Assembly (NCBI GenBank): GCA_029253285.1
Contig: JAQWZU010000106.1
Span: forward strand, 16,758 to 80,757
Source: Akkermansiaceae bacterium
GTDB taxonomy: Bacteria; Verrucomicrobiota; Verrucomicrobiia; Verrucomicrobiales; Akkermansiaceae
Reading direction: 5' to 3'
Length of the DNA: 64,000 nucleotides
Shown here one piece after another: positions 19,818 to 27,231 of the stretch. Below the pieces are notes generated by a model. That model did no database searches and was not told the DNA's origin. It saw nothing but the letters and a program-made list of their open reading frames with translations. Each line of letters opens with the position of its first letter. Positions within the stretch are counted from its first letter, which is position 1. The position numbers and the translations under genes are program-made.

Positions 19818-20265
19818 AGCTAACACTCGAATTGAGGTCTCAATTCAAGAACAAGCCCTGACCCTCTTCAAAAACGAAGAGAGGCAGTTCTCGGTCCCGG
19901 TTTCCACCGGAGCCAAGGGAATCGGATTTAGCGAAGGTTCGCATCAAACACCAACCGGGCACTTCGTTATTCGTGAACGCATCGGAGAAGGCGCCCCCCT
20001 TCATACCTTTTTCAAAGGACGACGACCTCTGGGAATCGGAGGCTCTCAGAGCGAAGATGCCATTCTTACCCGAATTTTATGGCTCGAAGGGCTGGACGAG
20101 GAAAACTCGAACACCTATCGCCGCTACATCTACTTTCATGGCACCCACGAGGAGGATTTAATCGGTCGCCCCGCCTCCCATGGCTGTATAAGATTGAATA
20201 ACGGGGACATGCTCGATCTCTTCGACCAAGTTCCGCTCTTCACCCGCGTCGATATCATCAAATAG
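19783..20265 (+). CDS. L,D-transpeptidase (YkuD domain)
   Basis: The start is placed at the ATG at 19783 (MRPSPANRTWPEAN), overlapping bioB by 35 bp; earlier starts would overlap more. This gives 160 aa. The YkuD catalytic motif is complete: FHGTHEEDLIGRPASHGCIRL, with the active-site Cys in SHGCIR. These enzymes cross-link or trim peptidoglycan stem peptides or attach proteins to them. No signal peptide is visible, which is odd for a periplasmic enzyme. It may be exported by another route, or a longer N-terminus may be used. serB follows after 10 bp. Confidence 0.88.
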   Translation: MRPSPANRTWPEANTRIEVSIQEQALTLFKNEERQFSVPVSTGAKGIGFSEGSHQTPTGHFVIRERIGEGAPLHTFFKGRRPLGIGGSQSEDAILTRILWLEGLDEENSNTYRRYIYFHGTHEEDLIGRPASHGCIRLNNGDMLDLFDQVPLFTRVDIIK

Positions 20266-20275
20266 AAATTCCATT

Positions 20276-20920
20276 ATGAACAAACTGATCGCATTCGATT
20301 GCGACTCCACCCTCTCTGCCATCGAAGGCGTCGATGAACTCGCCCGCCTTGCAGGCGATGACGTCTTTCGCCAAGTTGAGGATCTCACCAACCAAGCGAT
20401 GAATGGAGAGATTCCCATTGAAGAAATTTTTGCCCGTCGATTGGAACTCATCAATCCCACCCGTCAACAATGTCTCGAAATTGGTAAAGCCTATCTTAAA
20501 GAGATCGAACCAACCGCCAAGGAAACGATCTCCAAACTCAAGAGGGAAGGATGGGAATGTATTATTATTTCGGGAGGATTTGTTACGTGTATCGAGGAGC
20601 TTGCGGAGTATCTAGAGATTTCATCTATTGAAGCCGTTCCATTATACTTTCATGAAAATGGCGACTACCGGGGATTTGATAATGACTACCCCACCACTCG
20701 GAATGGAGGGAAGCCTGAACTCCTCCAACAAGCTGCAAAAAAACACTCTGCAGAGCATGTTGTCATGGTAGGCGATGGCATTTCAGACCTCGAGACATTC
20801 GGAATAGCAGATAAGTTTGTTGGTTTCACGCGATACGCAGCTCGTCCACAAATCCTCGAAAAAAGCCCGCACCTCGCCTCCGAATTATCCCAAATATTAG
20901 ATATTCTAAAGGATAGTTAA
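20276..20920 (+). CDS. serB: Phosphoserine phosphatase-like HAD hydrolase
   Basis: A 214-aa HAD subfamily IB protein. Motif I is FDCDSTLSAIEGVDELA (DxDST, with the EG typical of SerB), motif II is IIISGGF, and motif IV is MVGDGISDLET. It probably hydrolyses phosphoserine in the last step of serine synthesis. From about 20550 onward the codon use changes from C-ending codons to AT-richer ones (runs such as ATT ATT ATT and CTA, TTA), unlike the first half and the neighbours. That suggests a recombinant 3' half, although the protein motifs are intact. Confidence 0.85.
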   Translation: MNKLIAFDCDSTLSAIEGVDELARLAGDDVFRQVEDLTNQAMNGEIPIEEIFARRLELINPTRQQCLEIGKAYLKEIEPTAKETISKLKREGWECIIISGGFVTCIEELAEYLEISSIEAVPLYFHENGDYRGFDNDYPTTRNGGKPELLQQAAKKHSAEHVVMVGDGISDLETFGIADKFVGFTRYAARPQILEKSPHLASELSQILDILKDS

Positions 20921-20983
20921 TCTTTAATTAAAATATCATATTTAGCTCTTGCACACTCGTGCAACACATCTCAAAGTAATTCC

Positions 20984-21301
20984 ATGGCTAGCAAGAAAGG
21001 AAAACGCTATACGGCAGCTGAAAAAGCTGAGGTCCTCAATTGGGTAAATGACTACAACGTCACGCATGGTCGCGGCGGTGTAGCAAATGCATCCAAAGAG
21101 TTTGGCATCACCCAACTGACAATCCACAACTGGGTTCGTCAGGGTGGCGCCGCAATGAGCGGAACATCAAACCTCCGCGTGGCCCCCAACCACGCAGGGA
21201 TCCTCCGCCAACTCGCTGACCTCTTGGACGAGATCTCACAACGTGAGACCGAGTTGGCCAAGCTCCGCAAGGAGTATGATGGCCTTCGCAAGAAGCTGTA
21301 G
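20984..21301 (+). CDS. Small HTH protein with C-terminal coiled coil
   Basis: A 105-aa basic protein. Residues 8-52 (KRYTAAEKAEVLNWVNDYN, then ASKEFGITQLTIHNWVRQ) look like the helix-turn-helix of IS3-type OrfA transposase proteins. Residues 68-105 (ILRQLADLLDEISQRETELAKLRKEYDGLRKKL) form a predicted coiled coil. No OrfB or inverted repeats are nearby, so it looks like a domesticated, stand-alone DNA-binding protein rather than an IS. It is followed within 6 bp by a 29-bp tandem repeat and a strong terminator, and preceded by an AT-rich region that could hold its promoter. Confidence 0.7.
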   Translation: MASKKGKRYTAAEKAEVLNWVNDYNVTHGRGGVANASKEFGITQLTIHNWVRQGGAAMSGTSNLRVAPNHAGILRQLADLLDEISQRETELAKLRKEYDGLRKKL

Positions 21302-21306
21302 GGAGT

Positions 21307-21393
21307 AAGGGGTTGAAAAACACCCCACTTTAAATAAGGGGTTGAAAAACACTCCACCTTAAACAAGGGGTTGAAAAACACTCCACCTTAAAT
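21307..21393 (+). repeat. 29-bp tandem repeat, three units
   Basis: Three contiguous 29-bp copies (21307-21335, 21336-21364, 21365-21393) of AAGGGGTTGAAAAACACYCC followed by ACYTTAAAY. Each copy can form a small hairpin, GGGGT/ACCCC in unit 1 and GGGGT/ACTCC in units 2 and 3, where the C-to-T change still pairs as G-U in RNA. There are no spacers, so this is not a CRISPR array. It lies in the 3' untranslated region of the HTH gene. Confidence 0.9.
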
Positions 21394-21394
21394 C

Positions 21395-21432
21395 AAAGAC
21401 CCTGAATGACCCGTTCATTCAGGGTCTTTTAT
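21395..21432. terminator. Bidirectional terminator between HTH gene and ruvA
   Basis: AAAGACCCTGAATGA and TCATTCAGGGTCTTT form a perfect 15-bp stem with a 5-nt loop, flanked by T-runs or A-runs on each side. It lies between two convergent genes and can serve both. Confidence 0.9.
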
Positions 21433-21436
21433 TTCC

Positions 21437-22021
21437 CTAGATTCCGCGGAGTCCCAATCGAATGATCTCCGCGCTCTCCGCTTCAGGATTCGCCTTCAAA
21501 GCCCGATCAACAGACTTCCGGGCATCTGCCTGCTTGAAGCCCAGCGCAATCAAGCCCATCTCCGCATCGCGCGCGGCGTCAGTACGATCGCCGGTCTCCT
21601 CCCAGGTCTGCACCACTCCAACCTTGTCTTTGAGCTCTAGAATAATGCGCTCCGCCGTCTTCTTACCAATCCCCTTCACCGCAGAAAGCCCCGCCGCATC
21701 ACCGTTAACGACGGCCTGCTTAAACATTTTCACCTCCAAGCCACTCAGAACCGCCATCGCAATCGCCGGCCCAATTCCACTCACTCGATCAATCAGCAAA
21801 AGGAAGACGTCCCTCTCCTCATCGTTGGCAAAGCCATAGAGAGTCAGCGAATTTTCCCGCACATGCTGGTAGGTCTTCAAGTCAATCGCCTCACCCTCCA
21901 ACGGATTCAGACGGTCATAGGTCGAAACCGGCACCAGAAGCTGGTAGCCCACTCCTCCCGCTCCCACCACAATTCGCCCCGGTAATGCCTCCCATACCTC
22001 TCCTTTGATGCGCGCAATCAC
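21437..22021 (-). CDS. ruvA: Holliday junction branch migration protein RuvA
   Basis: RuvA proteins begin with a short MIxxIxG stretch, so I choose the GTG at 22021 (MIARIKGEVWEALPG, 194 aa) over the track's start 18 codons upstream. Domain I (OB fold) includes GGVGYQLLVPVSTY and TYQHVRENSLTLYGF. Domain II has the helix-hairpin-helix repeats VSGIGPAIAMAVLSG and VKGIGKKTAERIILEL. Domain III, which contacts RuvB, is GLIALGFKQADARKSVDRAL. RuvA binds four-way junctions and loads the RuvB motor. ruvB and ruvC are not adjacent. Confidence 0.95.
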   Translation of the reverse strand: MIARIKGEVWEALPGRIVVGAGGVGYQLLVPVSTYDRLNPLEGEAIDLKTYQHVRENSLTLYGFANDEERDVFLLLIDRVSGIGPAIAMAVLSGLEVKMFKQAVVNGDAAGLSAVKGIGKKTAERIILELKDKVGVVQTWEETGDRTDAARDAEMGLIALGFKQADARKSVDRALKANPEAESAEIIRLGLRGI

Positions 22022-22200
22022 AAAAAGTATGCTATCGTCCTTGGGGGAAACTTCAAGCCGCGATCCTACGCCCATAAAGGGATCGGCAGGATTTTATTAA
22101 TTAAGCTTGACTATTATTGTCGCTAAATTTTACGAATCAACGTTACTAGTGAATTTTTTCAGTCGCTTTTGTTACATGTTCCTGCTATCTTCGCGTCGTT

Positions 22201-22506
22201 ATGGCAACTACTAAACGGACACGTTTCTCCCGCCGACTTCCAGATCATGTCACCGATGAATTGGTGAATGTTTTAGGCTCCGACCCCAAACTCTTTGGAT
22301 TCAACGAGCTTTTCGAGGATGTCTACGAGCGGCTCAAGGAACGTAATGCAGTGAGTGGTGGCGAAGAAATGCTTCGTCTCCGCGCTTATGAAAAGCTGCA
22401 AAACCTGGTCACCCGCGGACTCGCCGAGAAAGATGGCAAAGAGTATCGCGGACTCGAGCGTATTCAAGAAGCGCACAGCGACAATCTAGCTCAGCAAGAC
22501 GCATAG
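22201..22506 (+). CDS. Conserved small protein of unknown function
   Basis: A 101-aa charged protein (MATTKRTRFSRRLPDHVTDELVNVLG) with helical character and a C-terminal segment (LRLRAYEKLQNLVTRGLAEKDGKEYRGLERI) that resembles the recognition helix and wing of a winged-helix fold. I do not recognise a family. It stands alone, divergent from ruvA across a 179-bp AT-rich gap that must hold its promoter, and ends in a strong terminator about 50 bp downstream. Regulatory function is only a guess. Confidence 0.7.
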   Translation: MATTKRTRFSRRLPDHVTDELVNVLGSDPKLFGFNELFEDVYERLKERNAVSGGEEMLRLRAYEKLQNLVTRGLAEKDGKEYRGLERIQEAHSDNLAQQDA

Positions 22507-22554
22507 CTCGAAAATCGTAAAATTGGTGCTGGTTAATCCGGCAACGAAACTTTT

Positions 22555-22592
22555 AATTGCCCGCGTCTGCCCGACGCGGGCAATTTCTTTTT
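22555..22592 (+). terminator. Terminator immediately upstream of nuoA
   Basis: AATTGCCCGCGTC/GACGCGGGCAATT forms a perfect 13-bp stem with a 5-nt loop, followed by TCTTTTT. The T-run ends about 8 nt before the nuoA ATG at 22601, with no Shine-Dalgarno between. It ends the upstream small gene and may attenuate nuoA. Confidence 0.9.
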
Positions 22593-22600
22593 ATACCGCC

Positions 22601-22972
22601 ATGCTTTCCGATTACCTTCCAGTTGTCCTCCAAGCCATCGCAGCGATCGGCTTTGCTGCCATCGCGCTTGGTCTCAGTGTCCTCCTTGGGAAAAAAGGCA
22701 GTCACTCTGAAATCAAGGAAACCCCATACGAATGCGGCATGCTCCCCATCGGAGAGGGCGCTCCTCGATTTAGCGTCAAATTCTACCTCGTCGCGATGCT
22801 CTTCGTCATTTTCGATATCGAGGTTGTCTTCATGTATCCATGGGCCGTTCAGTTCAGTGATCTCGTAAAACAAAACGGCATGGTCATTTGGAGCATGGCT
22901 GGATTCGTCAGCATCCTGACTATCGCCTACCTCTACGCGCTTAAAAAAGGCGCTTTTAACTGGAAGAGCTAA
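22601..22972 (+). CDS. nuoA: NADH-quinone oxidoreductase subunit A
   Basis: The start is set at the ATG at 22601 (MLSDYLPVVLQAIAAIG), because the track's 26 extra residues read through the terminator hairpin. This gives 123 aa, normal for NuoA. Three membrane segments are visible. The conserved loop ETPYECGMLPIGEGAPRFSVKFYLVAMLFVIFDIEVVFMYPWA is diagnostic. NuoA is a proton-pumping membrane-arm subunit of complex I, at the quinone-site interface. The usual nuoB-N genes do not follow; dapA does. Confidence 0.96.
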   Translation: MLSDYLPVVLQAIAAIGFAAIALGLSVLLGKKGSHSEIKETPYECGMLPIGEGAPRFSVKFYLVAMLFVIFDIEVVFMYPWAVQFSDLVKQNGMVIWSMAGFVSILTIAYLYALKKGAFNWKS

Positions 22973-23067
22973 CCCCCTCAGGCCCTCTTCTTCGATTTCA
23001 TTTTCCGAGGAAGCTCTTTTGTTCCTCCCTTTTTTCTAGGCTCAACGACTCAATTAGAATTACCCCA

Positions 23068-23946
23068 ATGTTTGCAGGCACCTTCACGGCTCTCATCACT
23101 CCCTTCCGCGACGGACATCTCGATCGTGACGCATTTCAAGCTCTCATCGAACGTCAGATCGCAGCCGGCATCACCGGGGTCGTTCCCGTCGGCACCACCG
23201 GAGAATCTCCCACCCTCGACTCCGACGAACACCTCGCCGTGGTCAAAGCCGCGGTCGAATTTGCTGATGGCAAAATCAAAGTCCTTGCCGGTAGCGGAGC
23301 AAACTCCACCCGCGAAGCGATCCACCTCACCCAGGCCGCCGAAGCGATGGGGGCAGACGCCTCTCTCCAAGTTTGCCCATACTACAACAAGCCCAGCCAG
23401 GAAGGTCTCTACCAGCACTACAAGACGGTCGCCGAGAACACAGGCCTACCCATCATGCTCTATTCCGTTCCCGGTCGCTCCGTGATCGAGATCGGTATTG
23501 AAACAGTTTCCCGACTCGCCAATGACTGCGATAACATCGTCGCCAACAAGGAAGCCGGCGGCTCGGTCGATCGCGTGAATCAACTCGTACAAGCCGTGCC
23601 TGAAGATTTTCAAATCCTCTCAGGCGACGACCCTCTCACCCTTCCCTTCATGTCCTGCGGAGCGGTTGGCCTCGTCAGCGTCGCCTCCAATCTCATCCCC
23701 GAGGTGATGGTCAGCCTCGTGAATCGCTGCCTCGAAGGCGAATACGGTGAAGCACTTGAACTTCAAAAGCGTTACTACCCTCTCTTGTCCGGCTTGATGT
23801 CACTCGACACCAATCCAGTGCCCATCAAGTCAGCCGTTGCGCTCCAAGGGCACTGCACTTCGGAACTCCGCCTCCCCCTGATCCCTCTCAGCGACGAAAA
23901 AACCGAATCACTCCGCGGGCTTCTCAAAACTTACGGACTCCTTTAG
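23068..23946 (+). CDS. dapA: 4-hydroxy-tetrahydrodipicolinate synthase
   Basis: A 292-aa TIM-barrel protein beginning MFAGTFTALITPFRDGHLD. It has the DapA motifs GVVPVGTTGESPTL, YYNKPSQEGLYQHY (with the Tyr of the catalytic triad), GLPIMLYSVPGR and the Schiff-base lysine in NIVANKEAGG, followed by ILSGDDPLTLPFMSCGAVG. It condenses pyruvate with aspartate semialdehyde in lysine and diaminopimelate synthesis. queE follows after 9 bp. Function is clear, although some DapA-like aldolases differ in substrate. Confidence 0.94.
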   Translation: MFAGTFTALITPFRDGHLDRDAFQALIERQIAAGITGVVPVGTTGESPTLDSDEHLAVVKAAVEFADGKIKVLAGSGANSTREAIHLTQAAEAMGADASLQVCPYYNKPSQEGLYQHYKTVAENTGLPIMLYSVPGRSVIEIGIETVSRLANDCDNIVANKEAGGSVDRVNQLVQAVPEDFQILSGDDPLTLPFMSCGAVGLVSVASNLIPEVMVSLVNRCLEGEYGEALELQKRYYPLLSGLMSLDTNPVPIKSAVALQGHCTSELRLPLIPLSDEKTESLRGLLKTYGLL

Positions 23947-23955
23947 TCTGACTCC

Positions 23956-24687
23956 ATGAAAGTCGCCCGCCTTGCCGATGGATCTCCCGAGATCTTTCAC
24001 ACCCTGCAAGGTGAAGGCCCTTCTCTGGGAGCACCCGCAGTCTTCCTGCGCCTCTCTCTCTGCAATCTACACTGTCATTGGTGCGATACCCCCTACACCT
24101 GGAATTGGGAAAACACGCCCTGGGAACATCAGGACGGAGAGAAATTCTCCAAAGCAGATCAACTTCTTGAACTTGCCCCCGAAAATTTGGCGGAAACAAT
24201 TCTCCAATACGATTGCCCGCGACTTGTCATCACTGGGGGAGAACCACTTCTTCAACAACCCGATCTCATCAAGCTCCTCGCCTTCCTCCCCGGGCTTCCC
24301 CTCATCGAGGTCGAAACTAACGGCACCCAACTTCCTAATCCTGATCTCGCTCACCGGGTCACCCAATTTAACGTTTCCCCTAAACTCTCCAATTCCGGCA
24401 TCAAGGAAAGTCTCCGCCTCAATTCTGACGCCCTCTCCCTCTTCGCGACATTGGACAAAGCAGCCTTCAAATTTGTCGTCTGCAATGATGTCGATTTGGC
24501 CGAAATTCAAGCTCTTCAGGCCAAATTTCACATCCCTGCGGGGAAGATTTTCCTCATGCCGGAGGGGCGGGATGCCGAGACCTTAAAAAGTCGATCCCTC
24601 TGGCTGGCAGACTGCTGCAGGGATCAAGGCTATCACTTCAGCCCACGCCTCCACGTTCTCCTCTGGGGAAACGAAAGAGCGAAGTGA
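23956..24687 (+). CDS. queE: 7-carboxy-7-deazaguanine synthase (QueE-like radical SAM)
   Basis: A 243-aa radical-SAM protein. The N-terminal pattern EIFHTLQGEGPSLGAPAVFLRLSLCNLHCHWCDTPYTW holds the cluster motif C-x3-C-x2-C and the QueE-typical QGEG and WCDT. VITGGEPLLQ and LIEVETNGTQ are further family motifs. It converts 6-carboxytetrahydropterin to 7-carboxy-7-deazaguanine on the queuosine path. It starts 9 bp after dapA; no queC, queD or queF is in the window, so pathway assignment rests on motifs alone. Confidence 0.9.
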   Translation: MKVARLADGSPEIFHTLQGEGPSLGAPAVFLRLSLCNLHCHWCDTPYTWNWENTPWEHQDGEKFSKADQLLELAPENLAETILQYDCPRLVITGGEPLLQQPDLIKLLAFLPGLPLIEVETNGTQLPNPDLAHRVTQFNVSPKLSNSGIKESLRLNSDALSLFATLDKAAFKFVVCNDVDLAEIQALQAKFHIPAGKIFLMPEGRDAETLKSRSLWLADCCRDQGYHFSPRLHVLLWGNERAK

Positions 24688-24748
24688 AAAGAATCGTATT
24701 TTGACGCAACCATTCCCCTTCTTAACGGTTTCTTTACATAGATTCACC

Positions 24749-25162
24749 ATGAAGACGCCCCGCCAGACCCAAAACCTCCCGGATTTCGACGCCGATCTTG
24801 ATCAGGATCCGGTGTGGGACCTCCTCGACGACGCGCCCTTGCAGGAGCCCGGACCTCGCTTTGCGCAGGATCTCGTTCGTCGTGCTCGACTTGAGGGACA
24901 AGGCAGCAACCCACGGTGGAAAGCCCTTTTATCGCCCAAACCTCTTGTCGGAATGGCCGCGACGGCCTGCGCCTGCGCTGCCATTATTGTCAGCCTTCCT
25001 AATGAAAATTCAGATCCGGCCCCTGTAGCCGTCAATCCTCCTGTCCTAAGCGACAATTGGGAGGAGAACTTCGCAAACGACCTCGCCAACGAGCTTCTCA
25101 CCAGCGCAGCCGATGACCCAACCCTCCTCTCGGACTCCGAAATCATCGCCCTTTTATACTAA
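24749..25162 (+). CDS. Acidic single-pass membrane protein before DUF1549 gene
   Basis: The start is at the ATG at 24749 (MKTPRQTQNLPDFDADLDQDPVW), giving 137 aa. The cytoplasmic part is acidic. One hydrophobic helix (GMAATACACAAIIVSLP) near residue 75 is followed by an acidic C-terminal tail (LLTSAADDPTLLSDSEIIALLY). No named domain was recognised. It ends 5 bp before the DUF1549/DUF1553 gene and must be cotranscribed with it. Its layout resembles short anti-sigma-like proteins often found before such pairs in this phylum, but no zinc-binding HxxxCxxC is visible. Confidence 0.75.
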   Translation: MKTPRQTQNLPDFDADLDQDPVWDLLDDAPLQEPGPRFAQDLVRRARLEGQGSNPRWKALLSPKPLVGMAATACACAAIIVSLPNENSDPAPVAVNPPVLSDNWEENFANDLANELLTSAADDPTLLSDSEIIALLY

Positions 25163-25167
25163 TCTCC

Positions 25168-27231
25168 ATGAAAAAACTCCTTCCTTTCCTCCTGATGCCC
25201 TTCGTGCATGCAGCCCCCCTCTCAGATGAGGTGATCCGAAATACCGCCCGCGAAATCGACGAAATCCTCCTCGCCGAACAAAAGGATCAAAAAATCACTC
25301 CGATGCCCGTCGCTGACGACTCGACTTTCGTCCGCCGGAGCTACCTCAATATCATCGGACGCCTTCCGACCGCCGAAGAGGCGAGATCCTTCCTCGATTC
25401 CAACGACAGAGAAAAGCGAGCTGACCTCATCGACACCCTCATTGAATCGCCGGGCATGAAGTCCAAGCTCTTCAACTACTGGAGCGACCTCCTCCGCGTC
25501 AAAACCAACTCCGAAACCAGCGGACTGGGCTGGCACGTCTGGCTTCGCGAAGCTGTCGAGACCAACATGCCTTACGACAAAATGGTTCACGCCATGCTCG
25601 CCGCCAACGATCACTCGGCCAATAACCCGGCCGCCGGTTACTACCTCCGCGACCGCGGCATGCTTCTCGATAATATCAGCAACACCGTGCAGGTCTTCCA
25701 CGGCCAGCAAATCGGATGCGCCCAATGCCACGATCACCCTTTCGATACCACCACCCAGATGGAATACTACCAGCTGGCCTCATTCCTCGCCGGAACCGAA
25801 TATAAATTCGAGGGTGCCCGCGAAAAAATCAAGGAAGTCATCGGAGTCGATGTCGACATGAAAAACCGCATGACCGGCGGTGGAAAAATCAACAAGAAGG
25901 ATAGAAAAGCCTATCAAAAGCAGAAAGCCGCCATGGCCAAGCAGAAGGCTGAGATGAACAGAAAGCGCAACGAAGCCAAAGACCTCTCCACAGTGTTCCG
26001 CTACCACAACCGAAACGCCCTCAGCGACAATCCAAAGAAACAACTTAAGCTTCCCGAGGACTACCAATACGAAGACGGAAAACCCGGTGAAGCCATCGAA
26101 CCTCAGTTCCTCTTCGGCAAAAAAGTTAAAGATGTTCCGCCTGGAAAGCGCCGCGAAGTCTTCGCCGACTGGGCCACTTCCCGCGACAACAAATATTTCT
26201 CCAAGGTCGTCGCCAACCGACTCTGGGCCTACACCTTCGGATACGGAGTCGTTCCGGCTCTCGACGACTGGAGCAATTCCCCCGATCCACTCTACCCGGA
26301 ACTGGTAGACTATCTTGAGAGCGCCATGAAGGTGACCAACTACGATGTGCAGCAATACCTCCGCATCCTCTACCACACCAAACTCTTCCAACGCGAAGTC
26401 TCTCACACCGAACCTACCCAGGGATTCGCCTTTGACTTCAACGGCCCCATCCTTCGCCGTATGGAAGCCGAGGAAATTCGTGATTCCTTCGTCACCTTGG
26501 CCTCTGGAAACATTGACGACAACACCAACTACGCACTTAAAGAATCTTGGGACAACTACGTTGAATCCTTTCAGTTCGTCATGAATGCCACGCCCAAGCA
26601 GATTCGCGAAATCGACGATGCCGCCGACAAGGCCGAACTGGATCGCCGTAGGTTCCAAAAAGAAACCGCCGAAATGCGCGTCGCTCTTCGCAAAGCCCAG
26701 GAAAGCGGTCAAACCAAGCGTGTCCAAACGATCAACCTGCAACTCAGAGAGCTGCGGGACAAAGCGTCCAAGAAATACCGCCGCGGTAGCATGTCGGATA
26801 CGACGATGAAAGCCCAAGCCGCTGTCGCCCGCCGATACACCCCAAAAAAGTCCAGCCATTCTCCTTTCCAAATGCGCTCTTCGGAAATTCCTGCACCTCA
26901 AAAAGGCGGAACCTTCGTTGCCGAGTTCGGTGGCTCCGACCGCGAAACCCCATCATCCGCTCACACCGAGGCCACCGTCCCCCAGACCTTGCGACTCTTG
27001 AACGGCACCGAGACCGCGATCCTTCTCAACAAGAAAGGCGACTTCGCCAAGACCGTGTCGAAGCTTAAGACACCCGAAGAACGCCTCGAACAACTTTTCC
27101 TCTCCCTCTACTCGTCCTACCCGACGAAAGAGGAAAAAATCGCCTTCCTACCCGAAGTCAAAACCCTTCCGTCCACCCAGGCATTCGCCCGGGCCATGAT
27201 CACCTCTAATCGCTTCCTCTTTGTCCAATGA
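25168..27231 (+). CDS. DUF1549/DUF1553 secreted protein (first locus)
   Basis: A 687-aa protein with a signal peptide (MKKLLPFLLMPFVHA). The DUF1549 part has FVRRSYLNIIGRLPTAEEARSFL and the c-type-like motif GCAQCHDHPFD. The DUF1553 part has FSKVVANRLWAYTFGYGVV and ILRRMEAEEIRDSF. A Lys/Met-rich insert near residues 240-275 (KDRKAYQKQKAAMAKQKAEMNRKRNE) is probably a coiled coil. Unlike the second locus it lacks an N-terminal PSCyt1 domain. Proteins of this type are abundant in Planctomycetota and Verrucomicrobiota, paired with DUF1501, and are thought to act on polymers or in redox at the cell surface; no activity is established. It overlaps the DUF1501 gene by 4 bp. Confidence 0.9.
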   Translation: MKKLLPFLLMPFVHAAPLSDEVIRNTAREIDEILLAEQKDQKITPMPVADDSTFVRRSYLNIIGRLPTAEEARSFLDSNDREKRADLIDTLIESPGMKSKLFNYWSDLLRVKTNSETSGLGWHVWLREAVETNMPYDKMVHAMLAANDHSANNPAAGYYLRDRGMLLDNISNTVQVFHGQQIGCAQCHDHPFDTTTQMEYYQLASFLAGTEYKFEGAREKIKEVIGVDVDMKNRMTGGGKINKKDRKAYQKQKAAMAKQKAEMNRKRNEAKDLSTVFRYHNRNALSDNPKKQLKLPEDYQYEDGKPGEAIEPQFLFGKKVKDVPPGKRREVFADWATSRDNKYFSKVVANRLWAYTFGYGVVPALDDWSNSPDPLYPELVDYLESAMKVTNYDVQQYLRILYHTKLFQREVSHTEPTQGFAFDFNGPILRRMEAEEIRDSFVTLASGNIDDNTNYALKESWDNYVESFQFVMNATPKQIREIDDAADKAELDRRRFQKETAEMRVALRKAQESGQTKRVQTINLQLRELRDKASKKYRRGSMSDTTMKAQAAVARRYTPKKSSHSPFQMRSSEIPAPQKGGTFVAEFGGSDRETPSSAHTEATVPQTLRLLNGTETAILLNKKGDFAKTVSKLKTPEERLEQLFLSLYSSYPTKEEKIAFLPEVKTLPSTQAFARAMITSNRFLFVQ

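Noticed and set aside
20984-21301. Insertion sequence suggested by the OrfA-like HTH
   Set aside because: No OrfB/DDE transposase, terminal inverted repeats or target duplication found nearby.
21307-21393. 29-bp repeats considered as a CRISPR array
   Set aside because: The units are directly contiguous with no spacers, and no cas genes are present.
25780-26901. 373-aa minus ORF opposite the DUF1549 gene
   Set aside because: Shadow frame caused by codon bias; the + frame has domain motifs and a signal peptide.
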